Shown piece after piece: positions 25,702-34,651 of a stretch of DNA of 64,000 nt. The first letter of the stretch is position 1, and every line of letters begins with the position of its first letter. The notes below the pieces were generated by a model that did no database searches, had not been told where the DNA came from, and saw only the letters and a list, made by a program, of their open reading frames with translations. This DNA is from UBA10646 sp046296295 (GTDB lineage: Bacteria > Bacteroidota > Bacteroidia > Chitinophagales > Chitinophagaceae): NCBI GenBank assembly GCA_046296295.1, contig JBKBLG010000015.1, forward strand, positions 1 to 64,000. The letters are read 5' to 3'. The translations under genes were made by a program, and so were the position numbers.

Positions 25702-26532
25702 ATGAAAAAAACTTGTATAACACTTGTACTAATGCTTTCTGCTTATTGGTTACAAGCACAACAAACAGGTATAGTACAATACGAACGCACCACCAAAATT
25801 CAAATGAATACCAATAATTTACCGGAAGGTGCTCCTAACATTCCTAACGAGCGTAAAGCGAAACAAGAGTTGCTTTTTAATGATTCTACCAGTTTATACC
25901 GCGATGTTATTGAAGATGAACCAGAAGCTTTTGAAGGCGGAGGCAATGTACGCATGTTTCGTTTTGGCGGTGGTAACACACAGTTTTATAAAAATTTCAA
26001 CTCGCTGCTGTTGGTAGAAGCTAGAGAAATGTTCGATAGAAAGTATCTTATCAACGATACCATTAAGCCTCAAAAGTGGAAGCCACAACCTGGCGAAACA
26101 CGCATTATAGCTGGACATACCTGTTATAAGGCAACACTAACCATTACTGCTACCGAAATGTTTGGTAACACCCGCCGTATAACTCTCAACAATGGCTCAC
26201 AACAGCCTGCCAGCGATACAACAGTTGCCAAAACGCCAGCACCACCACGTACCGTAGAAATTGAAGCTTGGTATGCTGTAGATATACCCGTACCTACTGG
26301 CCCCGATACTTATGGCGGATTACCAGGGTTAATTTTAGGATTATATACTAACGATGGGCGTTTGAGTATTGTAGCAACCAATGTAAGCCTTACGGCAAAT
26401 GTTCATAAAGATTTGAAACAACCTTCAAAAGGTAAGGCAATGTCAAGAGCAGCCTTTGTAGAAGAGTTACGGAAAATAATGGAAGAGCAAAGAGCAAATA
26501 TGGGTGGCCGTGGCCGCGTTATTATGCAATAA
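25702..26532 (+). CDS. GLPGLI family secreted protein
   Basis: The 276-residue product (start 25702, MKKTCITLVLML) has a signal peptide ending near LQAQ. It carries the defining family motif in YGGLPGLILGL near residue 220, after a GIVQYERTTKIQ N-terminal strand and a QELLFNDSTSLY block. This is a Bacteroidota-specific secreted family of unknown function, often beside TonB-dependent systems; no such system is adjacent here. Codons SLTANV carry a motif copy (26388). A terminator follows at 26557. Confidence 0.92.
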   Translation: MKKTCITLVLMLSAYWLQAQQTGIVQYERTTKIQMNTNNLPEGAPNIPNERKAKQELLFNDSTSLYRDVIEDEPEAFEGGGNVRMFRFGGGNTQFYKNFNSLLLVEAREMFDRKYLINDTIKPQKWKPQPGETRIIAGHTCYKATLTITATEMFGNTRRITLNNGSQQPASDTTVAKTPAPPRTVEIEAWYAVDIPVPTGPDTYGGLPGLILGLYTNDGRLSIVATNVSLTANVHKDLKQPSKGKAMSRAAFVEELRKIMEEQRANMGGRGRVIMQ

Positions 26533-26556
26533 CATTGCTGTATATTTAAACATGCC

Positions 26557-26587
26557 AAAGCCGACCTGCCAACAGGTCGGCTTTTTT
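26557..26587 (+). terminator. Rho-independent terminator after the GLPGLI gene
   Basis: A 12-bp stem (26557-26568 with 26573-26584, core GCCGACCTG/CAGGTCGGC), loop CCAA and a T7 tract form a textbook terminator. Confidence 0.88.
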
Positions 26588-26620
26588 TGCTTTTTTTGCT
26601 TACACCCTACTAAATGTTAC

Positions 26621-28093
26621 ATGAGCAATAACCTTCAAAAAACACTTCGGCTGCAAACCATTGTAGATGGTATCAATGCCGGCGTGTGGGATTGGCAAAT
26701 ACAAACCGGCGAAGAATGGTGGAGCGACCGGTTTTTCCAACTACTCGGATACGAACCTAACGAAATTCCTAGCACGTTTGAGCAGTTTATGGCAATGCTG
26801 CATCCGGCCGATGTTGATACTGTTAATGCTGCTATTGAAGCACATTTTGCCATTGGCGATTTGTACTTCTTAAACATAAGAATGCGCTGTAAAAACGGGG
26901 CATATCGCTGGTTTGAAACAAGTGGCAGGGTTACCTTTAATGCAGCAGGTAAGCCTGAACGAATGGTGGGTAGCCTTATTGATATTCACGAAAAAGTACT
27001 CATTCAAGAAAAGCTAGAATTCAACCAATTCACCTTAAAAGAAACCAATAAAATGGTACAGGCAGGTGGTTGGGTAGTATCGCTTTTGCCCGAACCTACC
27101 ATCCACTGGAGCGATGAGGTTTATGCTATACACGAAGTACCTGTTGGAAGGCAACCATCTATCGAAGAAGCTTTTAATTATTATCCAGTACACACCCGAC
27201 CTATCATAGAGCAGCTATTCAATAACTGCATTCAATATCAAACACCTTTCGATACCGAAATTGAATTTAAAACGGCTACCAATAAAATTATATGGGTACG
27301 TGTAATGGGCAAGGCAGTGGTAGATAAGGCCGGACAAACCATTGCTGTTCGCGGGGTTTTTCAGAATATTGATAACATCAAAAAAAAAGAAATAGCACTG
27401 CAACGTTCTATCGATGTAATGGCCGAGCAAAACAAGCGGCTACTCAATTTTGCACACATAGTATCGCATAACCTTCGAAGCCATGCGGCCAACTTAGAAA
27501 GCATGCTCGAAATGCAGCGAGCCACCAGCGACCCGGAAGAAAAATACTTTTTTCAACAAAACATCTTCAAAATTTCAGCATCGCTCAACAACACCATACA
27601 GCATTTGAACGAGGTAGTACAAATTCAAACCGATCTTAAAAAGACCAAAACAACCATCTCTTTTCAAACAGTTTTTAATACCGTAATACATATTTTATCA
27701 GCAAATATTCAAACCTCGAGAACGGCTATACATGCCGATTTCAGTAGTTGCCAAACGGTATTTTATAATCAGGCTTATTTAGAAAGCATTCTTTTAAACT
27801 TGTTAAGTAATGCTATAAAGTATCGTCAGCCAAACAAGCCTCCTGAGGTATTTGTTACATCTAGCAAATCCGACGATGGCCAAGTATACCTTACGGTAAA
27901 AGATAATGGCGTGGGAATTGACTTAGAAAAGTATGGCGATCGTTTATTCGGTATGTATGAAACTTTTCACGAGCATCCCGATGCAAAAGGTATTGGCTTA
28001 TTCATCACTAAAAATCAGGTAGAAGCAATGGGTGGCCAGCTTACTGTTGAAAGTAAGTTGCATGAGGGCACCACATTTACCGTAAGGTTCTAA
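26621..28093 (+). CDS. PAS-domain sensor histidine kinase
   Basis: The 490-residue kinase starts at 26621 (MSNNLQKTLRLQTIVDGI), after the preceding terminator; the longer frame would run through that terminator. Two PAS_3-type domains (about residues 10-130 and 140-265) are recognised from VWDWQIQTGEEWWSDRFFQL, GAYRWFETSGRV and IIWVRVMGKAV. A HisKA-like helix with H283 (IVSHNLRSH) and an ATPase with LLNLLSNAIKY, DNGVGID and GIGLFI follow. It is soluble, so it senses an internal signal. The convergent receiver at 28230-28649 is a plausible partner. It ends exactly in a motif copy (TFTVRF-stop). Confidence 0.9.
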   Translation: MSNNLQKTLRLQTIVDGINAGVWDWQIQTGEEWWSDRFFQLLGYEPNEIPSTFEQFMAMLHPADVDTVNAAIEAHFAIGDLYFLNIRMRCKNGAYRWFETSGRVTFNAAGKPERMVGSLIDIHEKVLIQEKLEFNQFTLKETNKMVQAGGWVVSLLPEPTIHWSDEVYAIHEVPVGRQPSIEEAFNYYPVHTRPIIEQLFNNCIQYQTPFDTEIEFKTATNKIIWVRVMGKAVVDKAGQTIAVRGVFQNIDNIKKKEIALQRSIDVMAEQNKRLLNFAHIVSHNLRSHAANLESMLEMQRATSDPEEKYFFQQNIFKISASLNNTIQHLNEVVQIQTDLKKTKTTISFQTVFNTVIHILSANIQTSRTAIHADFSSCQTVFYNQAYLESILLNLLSNAIKYRQPNKPPEVFVTSSKSDDGQVYLTVKDNGVGIDLEKYGDRLFGMYETFHEHPDAKGIGLFITKNQVEAMGGQLTVESKLHEGTTFTVRF

Positions 28094-28123
28094 CTAATTT
28101 TATATTCAAAAAGGTATGAAAAA

Positions 28124-28144
28124 GGCTACTCTTGCGGAGTAGCC
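28124..28144. terminator. Hairpin between kinase and receiver genes
   Basis: An 8-bp stem GGCTACTC/GAGTAGCC (28124-28131 with 28137-28144) and a pyrimidine-rich tail lie 30 bases after the kinase stop. The T tract is interrupted. Confidence 0.55.
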
Positions 28145-28229
28145 CCTTTCTCTCAAACTATATCGGTATTACTACCGATCACCAACCTTTTGAAATAGGT
28201 TTAACATCAGGAATTGTATTTTTTAATAT

Positions 28230-28649
28230 CTAACAAACCAACTCTCTGAAATAGGGTCTATTGCTGTTACTGGCATGACTATTGTGTAAAAATGGTTTGT
28301 TTAAAAAGCCTTCAACTTCGGGTATTGAGGCAGCTTTTTGAATATCATCTTCATTCGTAGAAGATGATAAAATATACACCCTGATAGCATTTTTAATATC
28401 ACTATCGAGCCTTGAAAATGCCTGCATAAACTCCCATCCATCCATGCCCGGCATGTTAATGTCTAAAAGCAGTGTTGTTGTAGTTGCGGCATCGGGTTGA
28501 AACTCTTTACGCAAGTACTCTAAAGCGGCAGTAGGCTCTACATAGGTTTTAGTTTCGGCGGCACCATAAGTGCTCGCAATGGTGTATTCACACACCAAGT
28601 TACTTGTGGGATCATCATCAACAATGATGAATTGAAAAGGAGTTCTCAT
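28230..28649 (-). CDS. Stand-alone response regulator receiver
   Basis: The 139-residue single receiver has D11/D12/D13 and phospho-acceptor D63 in LLLDINMPGMDGWEF, plus the Lys in FLNKPF. The family (CheY-like, Rcp1-like in length and the ILSSST block) often acts downstream of PAS kinases. It converges on the PAS kinase gene, so the two could form a pair. A Ser/Asn-rich C-terminal tail of about 15 residues follows the fold. Confidence 0.88.
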   Translation of the reverse strand: MRTPFQFIIVDDDPTSNLVCEYTIASTYGAAETKTYVEPTAALEYLRKEFQPDAATTTTLLLDINMPGMDGWEFMQAFSRLDSDIKNAIRVYILSSSTNEDDIQKAASIPEVEGFLNKPFLHNSHASNSNRPYFRELVC

Positions 28650-29039
28650 GGCAGATTGTTTTAGCGAATGAAGAAATGCGATAACGGTTGCCTATGTTGT
28701 ACTATACTACCGCAATAAACATGTATTTTATTACTATATTTATAGTGCGTTTGTATTACAAGTAACTACTCAAATCATGATATGAAAGTAATCTTCAGCA
28801 GTTGCTGTACACATGATGTTCGTCATTAACAGTACTTTTTTTCTGGTGATGCTAATCATCCTGAAATGCTTTTGTGATAAGGATTTCTGACAGTTTGAGT
28901 GGAGTTGGTATTCGTAAAATTAAGATGCACAACTCAATGCTGTAAAAAACAGTAAAGTGTTATAACAGCGATAATAAAGTTATGGCCATAAAATAAAAGC
29001 ATTGGTGGTGTTATAAAAACCATTAAGCAGTTATAGAAG
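28650..29039. other. Gene-free, probably decayed stretch
   Basis: There is no conserved open frame in either strand for nearly 400 bases. It abuts the wrecked dikinase gene and may contain its further-eroded 5-prime part, but I cannot match it to that protein with confidence. Confidence 0.4.
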
Positions 29040-29885
29040 CGGCTTTCCCCTGATGATCCTATGGAGCAGTTGTAGGGTGCATAGATGCCGTATTTCAAAG
29101 TTGGAATGGTATGCGGGCTATTGATTGCAGACCTGTTGAACATATTCCCGACGATTGGGTAAGTTTAAATGGAAAAAAGGCATGATAATACTGGCCGGTT
29201 GCCATCGGTAGAGGTTGTTGTTAACCACAACGATAGCTTTAAAATGCTTATGCAATTGGTAGATAAAACCAAGCAAATACAAGTTCGCACAAATGCCGAT
29301 ACACCAAAAGATGCTGCTCAACCTTTAAAATTCGGCGCAGAAGGTATAGGCCTCTTTAGAACAGAACATATGTTTATGGCGAGGGTAGCGATAAACCTTT
29401 GTTCTTATTGCGAAAAATGATTTTAAGTAGTAACGAATCAGCTATCCAAAAATTACAGAAATGCAGATGAGTGCAATTTTAGAAGCCACTGCCTAATTGC
29501 AAGTCAAGAGCAACAAAGTGCATCCTGAAACATTGATACCTGTTATATGTACTGCGAAAGAACTTATTCATCAAAAAGTAATTGTAGATAGGTTAATTAG
29601 TGAAGTATGCGAAAAATACAACCTCAAAAAATTGCATACAGTTTCGGGTTTAGTAGAGTTGATATTGGTGCATTTTTGTCCAACTATCTCGATTAAAAAA
29701 TTTTACAGGAAGACCCATTTGCAACCATTGATGCAGATGGCGTTTGGCGACCACGGTGGCTGCCCCGATAGTGTGCAATTTTACCATAAAAGGGTATGGA
29801 TTATGTGAGTTGCCCACCAGTTAGATTGCCTATTGCAAGATTAGCAACAGCACATGCGGCTATTAAGGCGCCACGCAAAAAATAA
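29040..29885 (+). pseudogene. ppdK: Pyruvate, phosphate dikinase remnant
   Basis: Fragments of PPDK (normally about 900 residues) appear in the correct order but in shifting frames. They are PDDPMEQL-stop-GA (29049-29081), IDAVFQSWNGMRAID with IPDDW (29082-29158), IQVRTNADTPKDAAQ with FGAEGIGLFRTEHMF (about 29275-29374), and LFLLRKMILSSN (about 29398-29440). PETLIPVICTAKELIHQK follows (from about 29524), then GFSRVDIGAFLSNYLD-stop-KILQEDPFATIDADGV (about 29645-29740), GDHGGCPDSVQFYHK, and DYVSCPPVRLPIARLA ending at the stop at 29883-29885. Large internal deletions, at least three frameshifts and in-frame stops show it is dead. PPDK interconverts pyruvate and phosphoenolpyruvate. Confidence 0.9.
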
Positions 29886-29975
29886 CAACAACGAGGCCAG
29901 TACTTTGGGATATTGCCTATAAGTACTACGGCACTACTTCGCAGCCAGCTATCGTTATCGATTGCTGGCGTTGTT

Positions 29976-30536
29976 TTAAGCCAACACCAAGCCCTCAACA
30001 TTAAACTTGTCGGGATATCGGCCACTAATATTTCGATAGAAATCTTTAATAGCTGTTGCATCTGCCACGGCATCGCCTGTCATATGTAGTAATGGGCCAA
30101 AACCCGCCTCTTTTTTCGCATAATCGAGGTAGCCTAATAGTACGGGTACTTTGGCTTGTAATGCTACATGATAAAATCCCGTTTTCCACTTATCTACCCT
30201 GCTACGAGTACCTTCGGCTGGTATCATGAGCATCAGCTTTTCGTGTTGCTCAAACAAACTCACAATATCTTGTACCAAATTGCCTTTTTTACTCCGTTCT
30301 ACCGGCATGCCTCCTACACTATGTAAGATGTTGCCCATAGGCCAGCGAAATAGTTCTTTTTTGGCTAAAAAACGTACCGGAATCTTCAGCTTAAAAAATA
30401 CCGCCATGCTATACAAAAAATCCCAATTACTGGTGTGTGGTGCGGCAATTACTACACAACGTTCGTAACCTTCTGGTAGTTGTACTTGCATGGTCCACCC
30501 TCGCCACTTAAAAAGCCAAATAAATAACCGCCTCAT
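29976..30536 (-). CDS. Lysophosphatidic-acid-type acyltransferase (PlsC family)
   Basis: The 186-residue protein has the glycerolipid acyltransferase motifs: APHTSNWDF (HxxxxD catalytic block, about residues 33-41), FLAKKELFRWPMGN, GGMPVERSK and PAEGTRSRVDKWKTGFYHVA. It is shorter than typical PlsC and lacks a long membrane anchor, resembling the small acyltransferase group (YihG/AGPAT-like) found in Bacteroidota. Its likely role is phospholipid or lipid decoration. It is monocistronic and borders the dikinase wreck. Confidence 0.88.
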   Translation of the reverse strand: MRRLFIWLFKWRGWTMQVQLPEGYERCVVIAAPHTSNWDFLYSMAVFFKLKIPVRFLAKKELFRWPMGNILHSVGGMPVERSKKGNLVQDIVSLFEQHEKLMLMIPAEGTRSRVDKWKTGFYHVALQAKVPVLLGYLDYAKKEAGFGPLLHMTGDAVADATAIKDFYRNISGRYPDKFNVEGLVLA

Positions 30537-30600
30537 TGATTCGTATTTTTTACAAAGGAACGAATATAACCGAAGCCTTTTCGATATGGGTAAATGTCTT

Positions 30601-30615
30601 CATTTACCGTAAGGT
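30601..30615. repeat. Iterated motif, intergenic copy
   Basis: CATTTACCGTAAGGT lies in the divergent spacer, 34 bases before the DUF2480 start and 6 bases upstream of its putative -7 box. Confidence 0.9.
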
Positions 30616-30621
30616 GCTTCG

Positions 30622-30629
30622 TATTTTTG
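30622..30629 (+). promoter_or_regulatory. Candidate -7 element for the DUF2480 gene
   Basis: TATTTTTG fits TAnnTTTG and lies 19 bases before the ATG at 30649. The iterated motif occupies the spacer where a -33 box would be sought. Confidence 0.45.
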
Positions 30630-30648
30630 CCCATGAACAAGTAGTATT

Positions 30649-31161
30649 ATGGAAAACGATTTATTGGTGAATAAAGTTGCCGAAAGTGGCATTGTAACCC
30701 TTGATTTAGAACAATATTTGCCGCAAGGCGAGTGGGTGGTGTTTGATATCAAGCCCTATTTGTTCATGGAGTTAATTTTGAAAGAAAAAGATTTTAGAGC
30801 CGCCTTACTTACAACCGATTGGCAGCTATTTGCAGGAAAGCAGGTGACCATTACTTGTACTGCCGATGCTATTATACCTATGTGGGCTTATATGCTTGTT
30901 GCCAATTATTTGCAACCGGTAGCTGCGGGTGTATATTTTGGTAGCGAAGCCGAGGCTAAAGTGCAAGTGTTACTACAAAATATACAACAAATAAATGCCG
31001 CCGATTATACCGATAAGCGTGTGGTTATTAAAGGTTGTGGCGATGCACCCATACCTGAAGCAGCGTATGTGGCTGCAACTGCTTTGTTACGGCCTGTAGC
31101 AAAAAGTATAATGTATGGCGAGCCTTGTAGTACAGTGCCCATTTACAAGAAAAAACCATAG
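30649..31161 (+). CDS. DUF2480 family protein
   Basis: The 170-residue product matches DUF2480, a Bacteroidota-restricted family: VAESGIVTLDLEQYLPQGEW, FDIKPYLFMELILKEKDFR, TADAIIPMWAYMLVANYL and GCGDAPIPEAAYVAATALL are its conserved blocks. The function is not established; the fold is compact, soluble and cytosolic. A near-match of the iterated motif occurs in the LPQGE codons at about 30719. Confidence 0.9.
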   Translation: MENDLLVNKVAESGIVTLDLEQYLPQGEWVVFDIKPYLFMELILKEKDFRAALLTTDWQLFAGKQVTITCTADAIIPMWAYMLVANYLQPVAAGVYFGSEAEAKVQVLLQNIQQINAADYTDKRVVIKGCGDAPIPEAAYVAATALLRPVAKSIMYGEPCSTVPIYKKKP

Positions 31162-31738
31162 GGGCTGTAGGCTAGTGTGCTAGCATCAAATAGGGTTCCG
31201 GCTGTTCGCTACTACCCCTTGTTACGCTTCGCTGCACGGCGGTGTATTCGCTGCCATCCGGCAGCCTTTGGGCTTGGTTGCAGGTAGCTGCATTTTTAAG
31301 TTTTCATTGGCGTCTTTATTTACCGTAAGGTAGCAAGCTTATTGAAAACCTGAGCCATACCACAATGGTACTTTGTTCTTACATTGAGTTTTTCGGATTG
31401 CTTCAAGTATAAGCACAACAGCGTTACATTGATACTGTTGTAATTCGTATTGTTTCGATGTTTAAAAGCAAGTTCCACCGAAAATTATACGATAATAGCA
31501 CCAATGTTAAGTACCACTTGCAAGATTGGTAGTTGTGTTAGAATTTTCGTTTTGTTTGGGCAACATTAAAAGCACTAAAATCAGGCAATCTCCTATGCTG
31601 TTCTAGTTCATCAGGGTTTTAATCACAGACTTTTCACCGATGGGCCACTCGCCAAGGCAGTATATATTGATGAAGATGAGTTGGCAACTTTTGTAGGTTA
31701 CCTGAAGCAAGTTAAGTAAGCTATTATGGCTTCCGATT
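31162..31738. other. Long gene-poor spacer with motif copy, GC-rich element and gene debris
   Basis: Three things are visible. A GC-richer block at 31198-31266 (CCGGCTGTTCGCTAC ... ATTCGCTGCCATCC) resembles in layout a block at 56789-56850. A motif copy lies at 31318-31332. A plus-strand tail at about 31590-31717 translates to a protein-like end (LVHQGFNHRLFTDGPLAKAV through FVGYLKQVK and a stop) with no start and a frame break upstream near RFVWATLKALKSGN; I cannot name the family. This looks like a decayed gene. Confidence 0.5.
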
Positions 31739-31939
31739 ATGTATCGGAAAACTACACCTAGTATCGTTTTTATACCTGTGCAGGTGGTTACATCGGCTTT
31801 AACTTTTGGCGTTGTGTATTGCATTAAGAATTTGCTAAAATACCTGCCGATAATTAACAATCGTGAACGGTTAGAATTAATACAAACACTTACTGAGATT
31901 TATCAAGAAATAAGCATGCTACCGAAGAGTCGGCAATAA
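31739..31939 (+). CDS. Doubtful small hypothetical protein
   Basis: A 66-residue frame with one hydrophobic segment (VVTSALTFGVVYCIKNLL) and a helical tail lies between the decayed gene end (stop about 31717) and recQ, ending 33 bases before recQ. An antisense frame is equally long over most of it. No family is recognised; it may be debris of the same decayed locus. Confidence 0.25.
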   Translation: MYRKTTPSIVFIPVQVVTSALTFGVVYCIKNLLKYLPIINNRERLELIQTLTEIYQEISMLPKSRQ

Positions 31940-31972
31940 GTACAACAGCATGTTGTTAATTTGTGCATATAC

Positions 31973-33871
31973 ATGCTTACACCACAACAAGCACTACAAC
32001 AATACTTTGGCTATACCAGCTTTAGAGGCGAGCAGGCGGCGATTATAGATGCCATACTCGCCGGTAACGATGTATTGGCTTTGTTGCCAACAGGTGGTGG
32101 TAAGTCGTTATTGTTCCAAATACCGGCACTTGTATTATCTGGTACGTGTTTGGTGGTAAGTCCGCTGATTGCACTCATGAAAGATCAGGTGCAGCAACTA
32201 CAGCAAAGAGGTATTGCTGCCGCAGCCATTGTGAGTGGCATGAGTAATTACGAAGTAGAAAAAGTGTTGCAACAAGCTACCGATGGTAGCTTAAAGTTGC
32301 TGTATGTTAGTCCGGAACGGTTACATACTCGCTTGTTTCAGGCTTATATAGAAAGTATTGATTGTAATTTAATAGCAGTAGATGAAGCCCATTGCGTAAG
32401 CCAATGGGGTTACGATTTTAGGCCTGCCTATCTACGAATTGCCGAGTTGCGTTCGTTGCTGCCGCAAGTGCCTATATTAGCGGTTACAGCCTCAGCTACG
32501 CCAACTGTAGCAACCGATATACAACAGCAGTTGCAACTGCGTACACCCAAAGTTTTTCAGCAATCTTTTTTGCGACCCAACCTTTCTTTTACCGTTCGGA
32601 TAGTAGAAGATAAAATGCACCAGCTCGTACAAATTTTAACGAAGGTGCAAGGCAGTGCAGTGGTGTATTGTCGCAATCGTAGGCGTACACAAGAAATAGC
32701 CTATCAGCTCAATAGTTATAATATCAATGCCGATTATTACCACGCTGGTTTATCGGGCGATATACGCCACGAGAAGCAACAAGCTTGGATGGAAGATGCT
32801 ACCCGTGTAATGGTTTGTACCAATGCTTTTGGTATGGGTATCAATAAGCCCGATGTACGGGTAGTAGTGCATATGGACGTGCCCGATTGTCTTGAAAACT
32901 ACTACCAAGAGGCGGGCCGTGCCGGCCGCGATGGTAACAAAGCATACGCAGTTTTGCTGTATCAAGCAAGCGATGAGCAATACTTACAATCGTTGCCCGA
33001 AATTCGATTTCCATCGGTAGCATTTATTCGGCAATTATATCAACACATAAGCGATTACTTGCAGGTGCCTGTTGGTTGTGGTGAAGGTGTGTATTACCGC
33101 TTCAACTGGTCGGAGTTTGTACATCTGTTTCAAATAGATATTGCCAAGGCAACGCATGGCTTGCAGGTACTACAACACGAAGGGCATATCACGTTAACGG
33201 AACAGCAGTTTATACCATCAAAAGTAGAAGTAATTGCTTCACGTGATGATATTAGAAGTTTAGAAAAGCATCATGCCGAATACGATGCTTTTCTAAAATG
33301 CCTGCTACGTACCTACGAAGGTATTTTAACTACAGAGGTGAGCATTTTTGAACGACAAATGGCCAAGTTGTTACGTTGTAGTGAAACCGATGTAATGGCG
33401 GGGCTAAAATGGCTACATCAACACGATTACATTAGGTACAGAATGCGTTCCGATGAGCCACAACTTTTTTTCAATACACCACGAGCACCTGCTGCCGAGC
33501 TACATATTGGCTTACAACAATATGGCGAACGAAGGCGGGTTTTTGAAGCTCGCCTGGCACAGCTACAACAATACATCGTAACAACAACACAGTGCCGAAG
33601 TATGCAACTAGCCACCTATTTTGGCGACACTAAGGCCATGCCTTGCGGTATCTGCGATGTATGCTTAGCACAAAAGGCCGAAGCCATCACCAACGATACA
33701 AAGGCTGTTTTATTAGAAAGCATGTTAGCCGTACTTAAAACGCCAACCACAACACTCGCCTTGCAACAGCAGTTGCAAATACACAGAAATGTATTGTGGG
33801 AGCTATTACGCTATTTAGAAAGCGAAAACCGGATTAGTATTTCAAACGATGGGGTTATTACCTTACGGTAA
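31973..33871 (+). CDS. recQ: ATP-dependent DNA helicase RecQ
   Basis: The 632-residue protein (start 31973, MLTPQQALQQYFGYTSFRGEQ) shows all RecQ superfamily-2 motifs: motif 0 FRGEQ, Walker A LLPTGGGKS near 40, DEAHCVSQWGYDFRP near 136, SATPTVATDI, VVYCRNRRRT, YHAGL and the Arg-finger motif QEAGRAGRDG near 322. The RQC zinc ligands are in C...CGICDVC near 545-560. The HRDC domain is absent, as in the shorter Bacteroidota RecQ paralogues. It unwinds DNA in recombinational repair. Its stop codon is part of a motif copy (TLR-stop at 33861). Confidence 0.95.
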   Translation: MLTPQQALQQYFGYTSFRGEQAAIIDAILAGNDVLALLPTGGGKSLLFQIPALVLSGTCLVVSPLIALMKDQVQQLQQRGIAAAAIVSGMSNYEVEKVLQQATDGSLKLLYVSPERLHTRLFQAYIESIDCNLIAVDEAHCVSQWGYDFRPAYLRIAELRSLLPQVPILAVTASATPTVATDIQQQLQLRTPKVFQQSFLRPNLSFTVRIVEDKMHQLVQILTKVQGSAVVYCRNRRRTQEIAYQLNSYNINADYYHAGLSGDIRHEKQQAWMEDATRVMVCTNAFGMGINKPDVRVVVHMDVPDCLENYYQEAGRAGRDGNKAYAVLLYQASDEQYLQSLPEIRFPSVAFIRQLYQHISDYLQVPVGCGEGVYYRFNWSEFVHLFQIDIAKATHGLQVLQHEGHITLTEQQFIPSKVEVIASRDDIRSLEKHHAEYDAFLKCLLRTYEGILTTEVSIFERQMAKLLRCSETDVMAGLKWLHQHDYIRYRMRSDEPQLFFNTPRAPAAELHIGLQQYGERRRVFEARLAQLQQYIVTTTQCRSMQLATYFGDTKAMPCGICDVCLAQKAEAITNDTKAVLLESMLAVLKTPTTTLALQQQLQIHRNVLWELLRYLESENRISISNDGVITLR

Positions 33872-33875
33872 ATGC

Positions 33876-34547
33876 CTAAGCAACCTCTACCAACCCCTGA
33901 TTTAAAAATGCTATAAGTGGGTGTAATGCTTCAAAATGAGCTATGGTAGTGGTTATCATTGATTTGCTCGTAAGGGTGGCATCGGTAATAGGAGCAGATG
34001 CAATAAAACTTTTCAATTTTAAAAATGCAATGGCGGGGTTATCGGCTTCATAGCCTTTGGGTGGTCTGCTCAGGCTTACATCGGTAGTAGCCAAACCATC
34101 GAAGTATTGGCGAAAGGTTGGATGGTTCAAAATAGCCTCAAAAGCATTAAAGTTATAATCAATCTCTTGGCGTATTTTCTTTAATTCAGGTGCCATAGGC
34201 ATATACAAACCGCCCGCAATAAATGCAGCATTGGGCTCAATATGTAAGTAATAGCCTGCTGTGGCTAGTTTTTTGCCACCCATGCTAAAGCTAATGCCCA
34301 TATTGGTTTTGTATGGGCTTTTATCTTTGCTGAAACGCACATCTCTGTTGATTCTGAACACACAATCTCTCACTTGTAAGTGTGCCAAAGTGGGGTCAAT
34401 TGGTATCATTTTTTCCAACAATATTGCTACTACTTCTTGTACATTTTGCTTGGCTGCATCATACTGTTTGCGATTGGCATCAAACCAATCTTTATGGTTA
34501 TTGGCTGCTAGGTTGCTTAAAAAATCGAGTGTACTTTTTGCTATCAT
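33876..34547 (-). CDS. DUF2461 (TIGR02453) family protein
   Basis: The 223-residue product (start 34547, MIAKSTLDFLSNLAANNHKD) matches DUF2461/TIGR02453: FLSNLAANNHKDWFDANRKQY, FRINRDVRFSKDKSPYKTNMG and GYYLHIEPNAAFIAGGLYMP are the conserved blocks. The family is widespread and cytosolic, with no proven activity. The longer frame to 34616 was rejected because it runs through an inverted motif pair. It converges on recQ with a 4-base gap and no separate terminator. Confidence 0.88.
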   Translation of the reverse strand: MIAKSTLDFLSNLAANNHKDWFDANRKQYDAAKQNVQEVVAILLEKMIPIDPTLAHLQVRDCVFRINRDVRFSKDKSPYKTNMGISFSMGGKKLATAGYYLHIEPNAAFIAGGLYMPMAPELKKIRQEIDYNFNAFEAILNHPTFRQYFDGLATTDVSLSRPPKGYEADNPAIAFLKLKSFIASAPITDATLTSKSMITTTIAHFEALHPLIAFLNQGLVEVA

Positions 34548-34558
34548 AACTGTAGGGT

Positions 34559-34604
34559 TGGCCTTACGGCAAATGTATTTGCGTGTGCATTTACCGTAAG
34601 GTAG
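34559..34604. repeat. Inverted iterated-motif pair
   Basis: GGCCTTACGGCAAATG (34560-34575) faces CATTTACCGTAAGGT (34588-34602), forming a stem of about 13 bp with a 12-base loop. It lies upstream of the DUF2461 gene and downstream of carB, next to the carB terminator. Confidence 0.9.
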
Positions 34605-34609
34605 TACTA

Positions 34610-34645
34610 AAAACAAAAACCAACCAGAATGGTTGGCTTGTGTGT
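34610..34645 (-). terminator. Terminator for the carB half gene
   Basis: CCAACC/GGTTGG (34620-34625 with 34631-34636) has A-rich sequence on its left, which is a T tract for minus-strand transcripts. Confidence 0.65.
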
Positions 34646-34651
34646 TTTTTG

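Noticed and set aside
29801..30073. 90-residue minus-strand frame
   Set aside because: It is antisense to the dikinase pseudogene tail and overlaps the acyltransferase end.
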